From the NCBI GenBank assembly GCA_001636815.1, contig AZHD01000003.1, positions 86,925-150,924 of the forward strand: a DNA stretch of 64,000 bases, in the 5' to 3' direction. The notes beneath the pieces are model-generated. The model was not told the origin of the DNA. It was given only the letters and a program-made list of their open reading frames with translations, and made no database searches. Source of the DNA: Niveomyces insectorum RCEF 264 (taxonomy: Eukaryota; Ascomycota; Sordariomycetes; Hypocreales; Cordycipitaceae). A program made the translations under genes and the position numbers. Shown here one piece after another: positions 34,999 through 47,674 of the stretch. The number at the start of each line of letters is the position of its first letter. Positions within the stretch are counted from its first letter, which is position 1.

Positions 34999-36354
34999 TC
35001 ATGTGTGAATTAGCAACTGGTCTAGGTGGCCACCGAACTGCTGACGCAGCCGTTCTAGGATGCGCTGTGCCTCGCGCGACTCGCCAATGAACGCGAGGTG
35101 CCGTACCGTGTCAAGGCCCATTGACACGATCCGGCCGGGGTAGCCAGGCCGACGGCCCAATGGTGGCTCGGCGGCGGACGTGCTCGCTTGCACGTCGCGC
35201 AGCAGGTGGTCGTCGGCCAGCAACGCAACGGCCGGCGCCGGCGTGGGCCGCGTCGGGTGGCGTAGGTCAAGGTGTGCGCGTTCGAGGCGGATGCTAGGGC
35301 GATCGTCGTGAGCCATGATTGCGACAAACGTCTCGTAGAGCTGCGGCGAGGGCGTGGCGAGGTTCCAGGCCTTGAACGTGGACATCCACGACAGGGCGCA
35401 CCACGGCCAGAAGACGTTGCCCTCGAAGGCCGGCGTCGTCTTGTCGAACAGCTCCGCCCCGCGGCACATGGCCCGGTAGGCATCGTCTAGGGTCGTGGCG
35501 CCGCTTGCTTTGGCCTTGACCAGCTTGTCGAGTAAGAACGAGGCCGAGGACACTTCGTGGAGATGGCCGGTGGCCGTTTTGCCACCCTGTTGCCGGATCG
35601 TTTGCGGGCCCTCGCCCCGCTGCAGGCGCTCGATCCAGTTCCACACAACGACGTCGAGCCCCTCCTCGGCCGCCAGGAACTGCACGAGCAGGCCTGCCAG
35701 CTGCGTGTCGGCGACAAAGGAGAGGTCGCGCTCCAGCCCCGACGAGCGCAGCCACTGCAGCACCTTGCGCCCCGCCCCCGATGCCGCCATCGACGCCACC
35801 GCCGACGCGTGGGACGACTGTACGGCCTCGCGCCGCTTGGCCAGCAAGCAACCCGCGGCACGCTTCGTTGTCATCAGGCCGCGTGCCACAGCCCAGTCAA
35901 AAATGTCCATGGGATCGCGCTCGACGGCGGCCACGGCTTGGCGGCCCATGGCTTGGTCGTAGCTAAACAGTGGGTTCGCAAGGATGGCGCGGAGATGGCG
36001 GTCGGTCGGGCGGTGGTTGTGCTGCTGGCGTGTGTGGTTTTGTAGCCGCTGCGAGACAACGGCGGCGCTAGGGGAGGGCCGCCGATCGGGATTGCTCTGC
36101 GGCAGCGGTCGGACGTCGCTGCTGGCGACGGTCGCCGGCCTGGATGGTCTTGGCGGCCGGAGCACCGACTCTGATTCAGACGCCACAGACGCGCGTTCGT
36201 CGTCCCACAAGCCGTGCTCACGGTCGAGGTGTTTGCGGAAGGAGGCGGTCAACGTGTCAAGCAGCTTTTTGGTGCTCTTTTCGTTGAGCGGAAGCGGCTG
36301 ATGGATTTGCGGCAGCATCCCTTTCAGGGAGCGAACCGTTTTTGTGGGAAGCAT
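34999..36354 (-). CDS. Conserved fungal protein, possibly mitochondrial
   Basis: One exon of 451 residues from the ATG at 36352-36354 to the TGA at 34999-35001. The N-terminus is rich in Lys, Arg, Leu and Thr (MLPTKTVRSLKGMLPQIHQP), compatible with a mitochondrial presequence, then comes a Ser/Pro/Arg-rich low-complexity linker to about residue 110. The rest is helical: RHLRAILANPLFSYDQAM, DIFDWAVARGLMTTKRAAGCLLAKRR, GLLVQFLAAEEGLDVVVWNWIERL, and a final TVRHLAFIGESREAQRILERL. The repeated helical hairpins suggest a TPR- or PPR-like scaffold, but I recognise no defined family. A non-coding first exon or spliced upstream start cannot be excluded, since the frame stays open upstream without an ATG. 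Confidence 0.75.
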   Translation of the reverse strand: MLPTKTVRSLKGMLPQIHQPLPLNEKSTKKLLDTLTASFRKHLDREHGLWDDERASVASESESVLRPPRPSRPATVASSDVRPLPQSNPDRRPSPSAAVVSQRLQNHTRQQHNHRPTDRHLRAILANPLFSYDQAMGRQAVAAVERDPMDIFDWAVARGLMTTKRAAGCLLAKRREAVQSSHASAVASMAASGAGRKVLQWLRSSGLERDLSFVADTQLAGLLVQFLAAEEGLDVVVWNWIERLQRGEGPQTIRQQGGKTATGHLHEVSSASFLLDKLVKAKASGATTLDDAYRAMCRGAELFDKTTPAFEGNVFWPWCALSWMSTFKAWNLATPSPQLYETFVAIMAHDDRPSIRLERAHLDLRHPTRPTPAPAVALLADDHLLRDVQASTSAAEPPLGRRPGYPGRIVSMGLDTVRHLAFIGESREAQRILERLRQQFGGHLDQLLIHT

Positions 36355-38529
36355 GTTGATGCCGAAAAAAAATAAGAGAATACCGTCAATCTCGAGGTTT
36401 TCTTGCTTAATAGTCCGCAGACTGCGAGCCCTCGATGCTGTGCGACCAACGGAAGCGTGGACGGTCACAGACAACAATCTGGTGATGCCATTTTGAGTGC
36501 CACTTTGTTTCCCCCACCCTCATCTGCGTGTCAGTCACGTGACAAGGCATGTGACACAAATTGGGGTAAGATAGCATGACGCGCAGTCCGGGGCAGCAAG
36601 ACTCGGCGGCCGTCAACCTCAAACGCTGACTTGTATGTTGGCACCACCGCGTCGCATTCTGCCGAGTACGTAAGTTACACGATTTGAGGGAAAAAGGAAA
36701 TCAAGAAGAAAAAAAAACATTGTCTACTGGGCAGAACACGACTACAATGCGATCTGAACACGACACAGACGGACCGACAACAGCCAGTTGACCACATTAA
36801 ACAAACAGAAGCAGCCGGCAATGCATTGAAAGCCGTGCCAAGTCGATGAAGGCGTGGGAAGGTCAACACAGCTTCGTCGTTTGCGGCGCAGCAACCCGAC
36901 CAAAAAACGCTTTTACTCGAACGCTCTCCTTTCTCACATATCACGTGATTCATATGCGGGGTCTGTCAAAGGTACCTATGTATGGAGTACATCCTTTTCG
37001 AGTTACCCAACCCGGCAGCCAATTAGAAGGCCGTACTGGAAGCTTGAGCAAAGTATAGAAGTACTTATACTTTTCTACGGGGCATTTTTCTCGGGAATTT
37101 CCAGTCAGCGCTCTCCATTTACAGTAGCTGGTACTTTTCCCATCAACTGTAGTGGGTTGCCTCGGCGGCTGCAGGTTTTCCGCTTGGCGTCCAGACGCGC
37201 CTTCTAAACGGTACAGCGCCCAAGAGCCTGTTTTCCCAGCCTCCCCCCTTCTCTCTGGCCCCACGCGATGCGCTGTCGCGTCGTGTGCGTTCACAAAGAG
37301 CATCCCTCTCTCGCCACCAACATTAGGGCGCGACTGCCTGTGCCACGGCGCCGTACAAGTGGGGAAAAAGCCTAACTAGGCGGCGAAATGGCCCAAAAAT
37401 TCAGAACACCTACTCTACCGTCTGGCGAGCTTTCACGATGTCTTTCAGGGGCGATAAGTCCACTCGAGGGGCTTTGGTGTACGGAGTATTACGGCCTACT
37501 TTACAAGATGCCAGCACCTTTTGACGGCACGTAACTCGACTACCATCCCATCCGTCTCGGTGACATCTCAGTGCGATATCCATCACAGGCTCGGTCACGG
37601 GAAGGGGGGACCAAATCAGAACATACTGTACATAACATGCCAATAATCGTGCTTCCCGTTCGAGGTGAAAAACCCGAAGGTCATAAATATGCCATTGGAC
37701 CTCTTCTCTCTGAAGTGATAAATATCTGACGACTAAAGATGCATAGGAAGTGTCTGATCGAGCCTCCGGCGCCGAGCACAAAGCCAACAAAGCCGATTCA
37801 ACTTGAGCCAAGTTGCCGTCAAGAAGGAGACGTCTACGACGGTGGGACTGTGGTGACGTCCACATGGGGTGTGAGAAAAGGAAACATTTGATCTCGTGCA
37901 TCACATCTACGGGGTCAATTGATAACACGTGAGCTACGAAGAGATGTCCTTACTCTGGCTCAGCTTGGTCAAGCTACAAATTCAATTGGCCAAATAAGTG
38001 GATCCATCTGGGCGCTCGGACAAATTACTGACGCAAGTACAAGGTACTTTCCAAGACCGAAAACCCAGCAGGCCCAGAACGGCGCCTGCTCGCCTTGACG
38101 TGTAAAAAAAACACGAACAGGACCTTCTCCTAAAATCCTCTTCTTTCTCTTTTTTTGCATCTCTCCCAACCACATTGCCATCTAGACCAAAGACACACAC
38201 CACACCCATCTGCGTCTCGCGTTCCCCCTTTCGCGGGCCCTTTCCATTGCTTTGCCTTTTCAGGCATTCGCAGATTGACACTCCATCGACTTTTCCATCC
38301 CTCTCGCGTCGTCGCGCAAAACGAAGGAAGAACCAAAAAAAAGAGCCCCCGATCTGACCTGAGAATCTCTTCAATTGCCTCCTCTCTCTCTACAATCCGT
38401 GAATCCCGTTTCGAAGTCATATCCATCTCACTTTTTTTTCCCTGCTGCATAGAGGACGGCTTTCACGTTGTCTCGACCCTTTTTCTCGATTTTTTTTGTC
38501 TTTCCCTCTTTTCCAAAATACACGCAGAC
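36355..38529. other. Divergent intergenic stretch upstream of DEF1
   Basis: 2.2 kb between two divergent starts. The 400 bases before DEF1 (38100-38529) are CT-rich on the coding strand, as in other promoters here. A TACGGAGTA element lies at 37480-37488. A 172-codon open frame on the minus strand at 37410-37928 is not accepted as a gene. Confidence 0.55.
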
Positions 38530-41500
38530 ATGTCGACTGAGGCACAGACTCGGCCGCCCGCCTCACGTGGTGGCCGCGGCGCTGGCCGGGGTGGCAGAGG
38601 AGGCTTTGGCGGCCGGGGCAGCGCGCGTAGGACAAATGGCGACGCACCTGCAAAGCTCGACGACAGCTTCGCAGACGTCGAGGACGAGGGCGAGATCGGT
38701 CAGCTGAAGAAGATCTACGGCACCAAAACGAGCCTGATCAAGGAAATGTTCCCCGACTGGTCCGACGTTGACATTCTCTTTGCTCTTCGCGAGACCGACG
38801 GTGACGAGAATCTGACCGTCACACGCATTGCTGAGGGTGAGTGGTACCAATGTGTTGCTGCGCTTTCGATTTTCATTTTTATTTTTTTCCACGTTCTTTC
38901 GTGTCGCGCTGCGCTGTCTTCGTTTTCTTTTTTCTCCCTTGTTTCCCGCCACACGTCTACTGTGCCTTGACTCCCCAAGATCAACTTTTTTCTATCTATC
39001 ACGTTTGTCGGATTGTGCGCTCTCGGCTCTCACGAATGGTACGCTGACTGTTGGTTTGCTAGGCACAATCTCGCAGTGGGACGAGGTGTCCAAGCCCAAG
39101 AAGGAACGCGCGAAGTCGAAGCCTAAGGATTTCCTCCCATCGGCTGCCGCAAATGACGCCACCGCCAGAAACGCCAGGAGCGGAGGAGGGGCTGGCCCCG
39201 ATAAAACCCGTGGACGTGCTGGTGCTCGCGGTGCCGACAGAGGCGGCCGCAGTGCCCGTGGACGGTCGGCCCAGCCCACCAACGGAACCCGCCCCGAGAA
39301 GAGTGTGCACTCCGTCCCTACCGAAGAATCACACGCGTGGGAAAGTCACAAGGCCGATGGCGAGACGGCTGCGATTTCTGAGCAGACCTCCGCACATGGT
39401 TTCCACGACGCTTCGAACGCTTCGAACGCCTCCCACGCACCTGCACCCGCGCCTGCACCTACGAGTACCTCCGCCGCCCCGAAGACCTGGGCAAGCATGC
39501 TTCGGCAGTCCGCCGCCCCGCCGAAGCCGCCTGCTGCGCGCCCCAGGGAAGCACCTGCTGTCCAGAAGCCCGCCCCCGAACCAGTCGACCCTCTCCATCC
39601 TTCAGCCACTACCGCCGCCGCCTCAACTGGCGACACCGCGCCGGTGCCTTCCGCGCCGGCGGCTACCGAGCCGGAATCCGCAGCCGAAGATACCGCCGCA
39701 CCCAAGCCTGTCACCAACGACGTTGGTGTTCCGGAAGTGGCTGTGCCGGCTGCTGTTTCCGTACTGGAAACCGCTGCACCCTCCGGACGGGACCAACTCA
39801 CCGAGAGCAATTTGGAACGCGTGGTGGACGTTTCCCACCCACCAGACACCGACACCAACCGCAGCGAGGCTGCTGATTCTTGGAACCCGCGCGCCGCCGC
39901 CTTGGCTAGCGGAAGCACGCCAAACTCGGCGTCGCAACAACAGCACTTGCAGCAGCAACAGCAGCAGCAGCAGCAGCATCTCCAGGATGGCTCGTCTAGG
40001 GCCGTCGGTAGCGGTTACGCTGCCACCGCGGTGAAAGCAACCGACCGGGCGGCGCTGCGCACGCCGAGCTACTCCCGGCGTATCCTCGACCAGGAAGAGG
40101 CTGTTCGTATGCCCGTCAACCGCGAGGTCGACCGCGCCACTGTGCAGTTCGGCGCTTTGAACTTCAACGGCGCCGTTGACGAGGACATCGACGGCGACCG
40201 CGAGGAGCCCGAAACGCGTGCTCAGCCTCCCGATGATTCGCCCGTTGCCCATCCCCGAGCCTCGCTCCCCCCCGTGGGCCCGCCAGCGGCCGTCTCCGAC
40301 GCGTTTGCAGGCCAGAAGCCTGCTGCCGTTGCCCCTCCCACTGCCTCCAACCTCCCCGGCCCAGCTGGTACTGCTCCCCTTTCCATCTGCTCCTTGTTGC
40401 TCCTCCGGGTCTTTTTGCTAATTCGGCTCTCTTAGCGCCCCCAGCGACTGCCATTTCCCAGCAGCCTACAATTGCTGCCAGTCAAGGTATGTTCGTTGTT
40501 CGATACTCTTTTTTCTTCCTTGTTTTCTCGTATGTTCTTTTTTGCCTTCTGCGGCGTTTTGCTGATTCACCATGTGCGTACCGACAGCCCCCTCCGCAGT
40601 GCACAGCGCGCAGCAATACGGCCGTTACGGACCGGCAACTACACAAGAATCCTCCTTCGGTCAGAAGCCTTTCGATGCCGTATACGGCCAACCGAGCCAG
40701 GCCCAGCCAGCAGCCAATCCGCAATACGACAGCTTCCATGGTCTTCCTGCTTCGACACAGGCGCAAACGCAGCAGCCACCAGCTGCTTACAGCTCTGCCC
40801 CTGGCGAATACTCGCAGTACTTTACGTCCGATGCGCAGAGCCGCGTGCCATACAACTATTACAACCAGACGTATGGCCAGCAAGCGGCGCAAGGCCACCA
40901 GGACACCGCAGCTCCAAACCAGCGCTCGTATGGCGGTTACCCCTTGGGTGACTCGCTGAACCAATACCCGCAGAGCAGCGCTTCGCGGTTCGCCGGCGCT
41001 GCTAACGCTGCCGCCACGTCGATCGCCGCGGCCGACGTCCAGAACAGTGGTGCCTCGACGCCCAACCCCCCGGTTCCAGGACCACAGCAACCCCAGTTGC
41101 CGCCGCAGCCGCAGCAGTCGCAGCAGTCGCAGCAGTCGCAACAGTCGCAGCAGCCGCAACAGCCGCAACAGGCCGGCGTGCAAGGCACGCAAGGCCAACA
41201 CGCCCAGCAGCAGCACCAAGGCACCCAGTACGCGTACGGTCAGCACCCTTATTATGCGAGCCCCTACTACGCCCAGTACATGAACCAATATGGTAGCTTC
41301 GGCCAGGGCAATTTTGCCAACCCCTACGGCAAAGGCGGATACGGCGCCTCTCACCACCCTTACGGTATGTCGCAGACACCGTACGATCACAGCGCATCGC
41401 AGCCCTCCGGCTTTGGCGGTGGTGGTGGTGCCGCTGGCGGTGGCGCCGCTGGTGGCGCCTCGTCTTTGCACCGCGGCGCCGACAACAGCGTGCTAGGGTC

Positions 41501-42077
41501 GTCCGGTCTGGGCGACTACAGCCGTGTCGGCTCGGGCCAGTCGGTCGGCCAACAAGCCGCGTTCGGCAGCGCCCATGAAAACAGCTTTGGTCGCGGCGGT
41601 GCTGGCTCGTACCAGGCCCAGGCCGGCCAGGGCTACGGCGCGCAGCAGTCGCAAGTCAACGCCCAGCAGGCAGGTGCCGACGATCTGAAGCCGTACGGCG
41701 ATGCCAAGGGCGCAACCGGTCCGAGCCCGCTACTCGCTCGCCCCGGGTCGGCTACTAACACTCAGGCGACGCAATCCGGCTTGCCGCCGCCGCAGTCCAG
41801 CCAGCAGGGCGGCGTTGGCGGCTACGGCGGCTACCCTTCGCATCTGCAGAACCTACACGGCAACCAGTCCGTCACTGCGGGCGGCTACAACATGGGTGCT
41901 GGAGCCAACCAGAGCCACGGCAACAACCCGTACGGCGCATACGGTAGCCATACCGGTCACGGCGCCCACGGTGCGCACAATGCTCACGGCGCCCACGGCG
42001 CCCACGGTGGCCAAGGTTTCGGTGGCAACAGCTACTACGCCAACCAGCAGCGCGGTTGGGGTGGCAATTACCACTAG
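38530..42077 (+). CDS. DEF1: RNA polymerase II degradation factor Def1
   Basis: Four exons (38530-38836, 39063-40367, 40436-40486, 40588-42077) encode about 1050 residues. The start is the ATG at 38530, opening with MSTEAQTRPPASRGGRG and an RGG-rich stretch. A CUE-type ubiquitin-binding domain follows at about residues 50-100 (GQLKKIYG, IKEMFPDWSDVDILFALRE), then a short KPKKERAKSKPKDF basic patch. The rest is disordered: Ala/Pro/Ser-rich, a polyglutamine tract near 39950-39990, QQS repeats near 41105-41150, and a Gly/Tyr/Gln-rich, His/Gly-repeat C-terminus. This is the Def1 architecture. Def1 promotes ubiquitylation and degradation of stalled RNA polymerase II. The three introns (226, 68 and 101 bases) are all phase 1. 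Exon 3 is only 51 bases. In yeast Def1 is activated by proteasomal clipping of the Q-rich tail; whether that holds here is not visible. Confidence 0.92.
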
Positions 42078-44693
42078 AAGAGGTAAAATGCCAAGCGCCA
42101 TGTGTCCTCCTGGAAACCAGGGGCCGGACAGGAATTGTTCGTTCGTTAGCGCTGCTGACCTCTATATGGCGTACCTTGGAGTCTCCCCTCGTCTGTTTTC
42201 CTTTTTTTAAGGTTCTTTTCCTTCTTTGATTTCCTTGGAAGTCTCGTCTATGTTGCTTTGTTGGTTTCGTTCTGTCAAACACCAAAAAAAACTGTGGTTG
42301 TACGAATGATTGTTGCGTTGTCGTTGTTTATCGGTGCGTTCGGGTTCAGTTTTTTTTTTAACGGGAAAAGAAGGGGAAAAAAAAGATTGTCAACATGTCC
42401 TTCAGAATGACAGGAAGTTTTTGTCTTTGCCATCGTTTGCTTTTTGTTTTTGCTTTTTTTTCTGCCGCACTGTTTGCTTTTTGTCTCATTTTTGTCACTT
42501 TCTTTATTTTCACTCTTTGGTAATGCGTTCAACATTTCCTATTTTCGATTTCAACGGTCGGGACATTTTAAACAGAATTCGGGTCAAAGGGGAACAAAAC
42601 ATTGATTTCAAAATTAAGTAGCAGATCTGACAGGCATATCGTTTTCTTCAGTGTACAACAACAGTCAGCAGCAAGGGAAAAGGGGGGGGATCGAAACAGA
42701 ATGCAATACTCGGGTCTCGTCTTTCGTTGCGTTGCTTAATCAACTCTGCCAGCTAGCTTTTGCATTGTGTGACCTTTTGAGGCAGCGTGATCACTCAAAA
42801 CTGAACGTCAGAACACCAGATAAGGAGCAAGGTTAGCCATGCGGCATTCGGCGTAATGGCATGACCTTTCGTGGCGAAGCTCGTGGGATTCTCAGGCTGA
42901 AAAATAAAATGAGAATTCGGGAATCAATACCAAACCACCAACGACAAACGACAACAGCAGATCAAGAAGACCTATGACGTAGTTGTGAAGTATAGAGGGA
43001 AAAAAAAAAAAGAAAACAGCGGCAGGGTAGGAAAAAGGACGGGAACGGAAAAAAAGAGCGAGGCCGGGGGAGGGGGGGGGAGGGGGGAAAGTTACGTCGT
43101 CAGGCTACGACCCGTTGTTGTTGTTTTTCATGTGGCTACCAATCTCGCTAATTTACGTTTATTTTTATTTTCGAGTATATATTTCGAATACAAGAACAAA
43201 AGGCCAGAAGCCGTACCGATCATCAGCCCGTTGTTGGGAAAACCAAAATGGGGGGATGTCCGGCGCAAACAAAGATCAAAATAAAGAGCGGAAAGGGGTC
43301 GAGCCCGAAAACTCAATTTCAGGGGCATGGGGAGACCGGACAGTCGACATCGGAAGTTTTTTTTTTTTTTTTTTTACATTGTCGATCTGTCGGCACGGGA
43401 AGGGGGAGCCAAGGGGGCAAACGCTCGGGAGAAACAGCACGTGGGACGTGTTCAACTTCGTGTTGAATAAGGGAATGGGGTCAGGGCGATACCTGGAAAA
43501 GGTGATAGGACTTCTTCCCGCGTCCTCTCGGTCATAGTAGATTTTAGGGTGATTTTAAAAGGAAGAGGAAAAGAAAAAAGAAAGAGAGAAAAAGGAAAAA
43601 AGAAAAAGAAAAAAAAAGCTCTCCTACTTTTGCTCTTCTCTTCTACTATTTCAAGACAAGTTTGAGACAATGCATACGAAAAGGGGTAGGTAGACAACTG
43701 GTGATCATAATGTTCCTCGATCTCGAAAGCAATGAGGCGTTTGTTCTATTTTCTTTCACTGACTAGATGAGCGGTGAAATAAAGAGTCTCATAGAACAAC
43801 GAACTAGGAAGCTTCAACAAAGCTGTGAAGCTGAGAGAGGAAATATATTGACCGGTGTCAGAGGACGAAAAGGATTCCAATTTGGACCCGAAACAAGTCT
43901 ACAATTTTGAAAAGGCTTGAACGCGTCATGTTGCTATATGTCTACAGAATCCTTTATCGGTACTCCTGCAACTGTCCCTTGACCTCATAATTGGCTCTTT
44001 TGTGAATAGGGACGTCACAAAGCGACAGTAAGAAGATTGGAAATCCTCTGAAGAAAAGTCCTCAAGCTAGCTTCTGAAGCTGTTTCACAGAGTAATAAAC
44101 GGCAACATCGTATTATAAATTAGAAAGGCGGTATTTTATGTAGAAAAGAAAAAACAAGAAAGGAAGAGAAAAGATGAGAGAGAGAAAAATACGAAAATAA
44201 ACGTTATAGCAAAACAATCTTGGAAGTGAACTCCTTCGGCAACTTTTTTACTTCGGGGTGAACAGCGCTTGGCTCCCAGACAATTCGAGAAACACAGAAA
44301 TGCAACATAATGCGTTATATTCAAAAATTGAATCACACATAGTAACACTTCGGGTATGGCCGTACGGCGAAGGCAGTGACAAAAGTGCTCGTAAACAAGG
44401 AGGCAAAAAAATAGACAGAATATCAGCAACAGTTGTCACGTTTCTTTCACTCCTTGTCTCTCATGCAAATACCATCCACATTGTGTTTTGTATCCCCGCA
44501 CGTTGTCCGATCAAAACACACAAGACAACAACTAGTCACGACATTCGGCCCTGTTCTCCTCTTTGTATTTGGCGCCACGGTCGCAATAAAAGTCGGCAGA
44601 TGAGACTGCCATCCATCAACTAACACCCAACAGACCGTGTTCCAGAGTCACAAGCAAATACGTTGCCTACAGAAATATGCTGCTCGTAGGAAA

Positions 44694-44773
44694 CCCCCCC
44701 CCCCCCCCCCCCTTTCAAANNNNNNNNNNNNNNNNNNNNNNNNNNNNNNNNNNNNNNNNCCCCCCCCCCCCCC
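44694..44773. other. Assembly gap (40 N) flanked by poly-C runs
   Basis: Nineteen C (44694-44712), TTTCAAA, forty N (44720-44759), then fourteen C (44760-44773). The symmetric C-runs suggest that assembly failed at a homopolymer; the true gap length is unknown. Confidence 0.97.
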
Positions 44774-46069
44774 TCCTCTTCAAAATTTATTCTATTTGCT
44801 TTCCCGTTTATGAGAGCACCGGGAAGCTCAGTCTTTCGTCGATATCAGTGCTTCTTAAAACGGTAGGCGGCGGTAGGTGGGTAGGCAGGCAAAGGCACAC
44901 GGCGGCGGCGAAGAAAGGAAGCATCTGTAAGAGCGCGTCAACGGACATTTTGTTCAGTTTAGTGATCGAAACGTACGCACGTGTGCAGCGGTCATTGCAG
45001 GAAACAGGGGCCAGACGGAGGATTGTTGGAGCAAGAAGAGGAAGATGCTAAAGCAGGTAATATAAAAGAGTGGAAACCCGGGATAATCAGCCGCCAAGAT
45101 TCTTTTGCCGTGGCGGAAAAAAAAAGTAAAGAAAAGGAGGACGAGCACACTGAGGTAGAAATAAAATACATAGAAAAGGGTAAAAGCCCGAGACAGGCAA
45201 CAGACAAACTAGAAGTCTCTTGAAAAAAATGAAGCGACGGGGGCGAAAACCAAAGAAAAAATATCAAAATAATACCAAAAAATACCAAAAAATAAGCCGG
45301 CTCTTACCCCTTTCCCACTCCACTCCCCCCCCTTTTCTCGGGATATTTATTTTGGCTGGGTAAATAAAGGCAAGATATAACACCAACAAGCAAGAGGCTA
45401 GTTCGGAGGAATAGGTACGTCGCCCAGAAAGCTGGAGAAAGGCTAGAGTTCCAAGATGTGTGTCAGACGCTTGGTTGCGTGCCTCGATGGTTCTTTTATT
45501 CTTTTTATTCTCTTTGATAATTCCCCTACATCCACCACACATGTAGCTTCATAGTACTGGCGTATAGTTTGCTTTGGTATGTAGGTGTTCTCATATCGTA
45601 TATGTCTTGTCACTTTTCGTGGGCTCCAGGGGCTATATGGTTTTTTTGCTTGATCGCCCCCCTAATTCATTCTTCTTTGATTTTTTGCGGCCACTACACA
45701 CGTCTTTGGCCCGTTTCCCATTCCCCATTCCATTTCTCTGCCCCGGGTCTTTATCTATAGTATCGTCTCGTTACGGCCCTTGTAACAGAGAGTAGGCAAA
45801 TATGGGTTCTCCCCAGGAACGCCATCCCCTCCCCTTCTTTCCCCGGGTCCTCGATCTCATCCGCGCCGTCTCTCAATTTCCCCCTTCCCTCGCTTTCTTC
45901 CCCTTATCCACGAGGTCGCGAGACCCTCCCCGGGATAGCTACGGCTGCAATTTCCATGATTTCCATGCACTTCAGGCAACTTATCCAGATTGGAACACGT
46001 CAGCCCCATCGCCATGACATTCAACGGGAAAGGAAGAGGCGTTATTTTTTATTGGTATTATTTTCATTG

Positions 46070-46104
46070 CTCTCTCCCTCCCTCTCCCTCTCTCTCTCTC
46101 TCTC
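46070..46104. repeat. CT-rich microsatellite
   Basis: CTCCCTCCCTCTCCCT leading into a pure CT run, within the long CT-rich region upstream of the MFS gene. Confidence 0.85.
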
Positions 46105-47446
46105 AAAACCCCATTCCTCCATATATGTTTTTTATTGTGCCTCCGCATACCTGAGAAAACAACCCCATCGGTCCATTTCCTATCTCGATTTGCTCTTCCC
46201 ACTGCCGTGCTCTATGGGATTTATACCCATGCCTCGCCTCATATCGTTTCTCGCCACGCCACGCCACGCCTCTTCCTGGCATGCCCGTTGCTTGATTCTC
46301 TTTGTTTAGTATTGTATCTATTATTTTTTCAGTCATTTTGTTCTATACGTATTCTGTCATTTTTTTGTCGTTCACGTGGCTTTTTTACTGTACCTTGGCC
46401 GTTGTGTCGTCTTACACGCCATCCTCCTTCTTGTATATCGTCGTGATAAATTGCAAGCCGAAACCCAATTTTGTCGTTTGTTATGATCGTTTCTCTGTGG
46501 GATAATAACATCCGTACGGCCGTGTATTGCAATCTTGATTTTCTGGTTTTTGGTGTTTCTTTTGCCTCCTCGCCGTCAACACATCCGGCCCGACCCCAGC
46601 ATTTTCGTCGTCAGTCAGCTGCCGCACTCCGTTGCTGTCGACAATAATAAAAAGGTACATTAAAGAGAAAAAGTCAAGCAGACGCGGTATACGACCGAAC
46701 TTCCGGCCTCCCATTGGGGACGCGGGATCCTAACAGCGCCCATATGTTCTTGCCCCTTTTTATGCCTTTTTTTTTGAGAGCAAACCAAAGTGCACACGAT
46801 CAAAAAGAAATAAAAAAATTAGAAAAAAGAAAGAGATATATGTTGATCAGTTTGTAATCTCGTTCCCTAAAGCTTCCCCAGATTTCATATATATATTTCC
46901 TCTCTTGGCGTCTTTTCATGTCTTGGCAAAAAAAAGGTTCCCCTGATCTATTTTCCTTTTTTTTTCTACTATCGTCCAGCTTCTTCGTTTGTTGCATCTG
47001 CTTTCTTAGCCTCTCTCCGTCTTCGTGTTCGAGGGTCAACTCTGATCTTTGAAGTAACGAAATTGGACTAAAGAAAGAGACAAAAACAAGGAGAACAAAA
47101 AAATATTTTTATTCTTCCAGTCCACTTCTGTGTTTTTCCCCTTTTCTTTTCCTCACGACTCCTTTGCAGAAACTGTGTTGTCTCTTTTGCCACTTTCGTC
47201 TCTTTCGTCTCTTATCTTTGTTTTTTCTTACTCGTTTAATCTTATTCGCGCAGGATCTCCTGCTGTTTGATTTATTTTCCGCAAAGAGGCTCCTGCCAAG
47301 ACCTCCAAATATACGAGTACCTCGCTCTATCGTCGTGTCAGTTCTTTGGTTGTCTCTTATTCTTTTATTTCCCTTTCCCGTCTTTCGGCTGGGCACTACG
47401 GAGAATTCAACTCAGCCTACACGCAAGACACACTTATACACACTGG

Positions 47447-47466
47447 CACACACACACACACACACC
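47447..47466. repeat. CA dinucleotide microsatellite
   Basis: About ten CA units, some 210 bases upstream of the MFS transporter start codon. Confidence 0.9.
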
Positions 47467-47674
47467 CGTACAACCCGTACACATAAATATCTTCCCCTTT
47501 TCCTCAAGCTTATCAGTGGGTGCCCCGTCGTTTGAAAAAGCAGTGCGAGCTGTTATTTCTCTGTCGTCGTTTGCATCACGATATTTTCTGCTTTTTCTCC
47601 TTTTCCTAGGGTTCTTCGCGACCCTGACTGCTTATCTTTCTCCAACGCTGAGACTCCTCGTCTTGTTGTGTAGG

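Larger units (their letters stand above)
42078..47674. other. Large gene-free stretch with assembly gap
   Basis: 5.6 kb without a supported gene between DEF1 and the MFS transporter, both on the + strand. The left part is presumably DEF1 3' untranslated DNA. The middle is AT-rich with many A and T runs, an N gap at 44720-44759 between C-runs, and no long protein-like frame. The right part (about 45500-47670) is strongly CT-rich on the + strand, with CT and CA microsatellites, and looks like an unusually long promoter or leader for the transporter. Confidence 0.6.

Noticed and set aside
37410..37928. 172-codon minus strand open frame
   Set aside because: Begins at GTG rather than ATG, overlaps the TACGGAGTA element, has no recognisable domain and irregular codon use.
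40482..41471. 329-codon minus strand open frame opposite DEF1 exon 4
   Set aside because: It mirrors the Gln/Gly repeats of DEF1 as Leu/Arg repeats; no motif, signal or independent promoter.
43820..43850. CTGAGA word resembling a TPP riboswitch core
   Set aside because: The second conserved TPP element (ACCTGATCTGG-like) is absent downstream.
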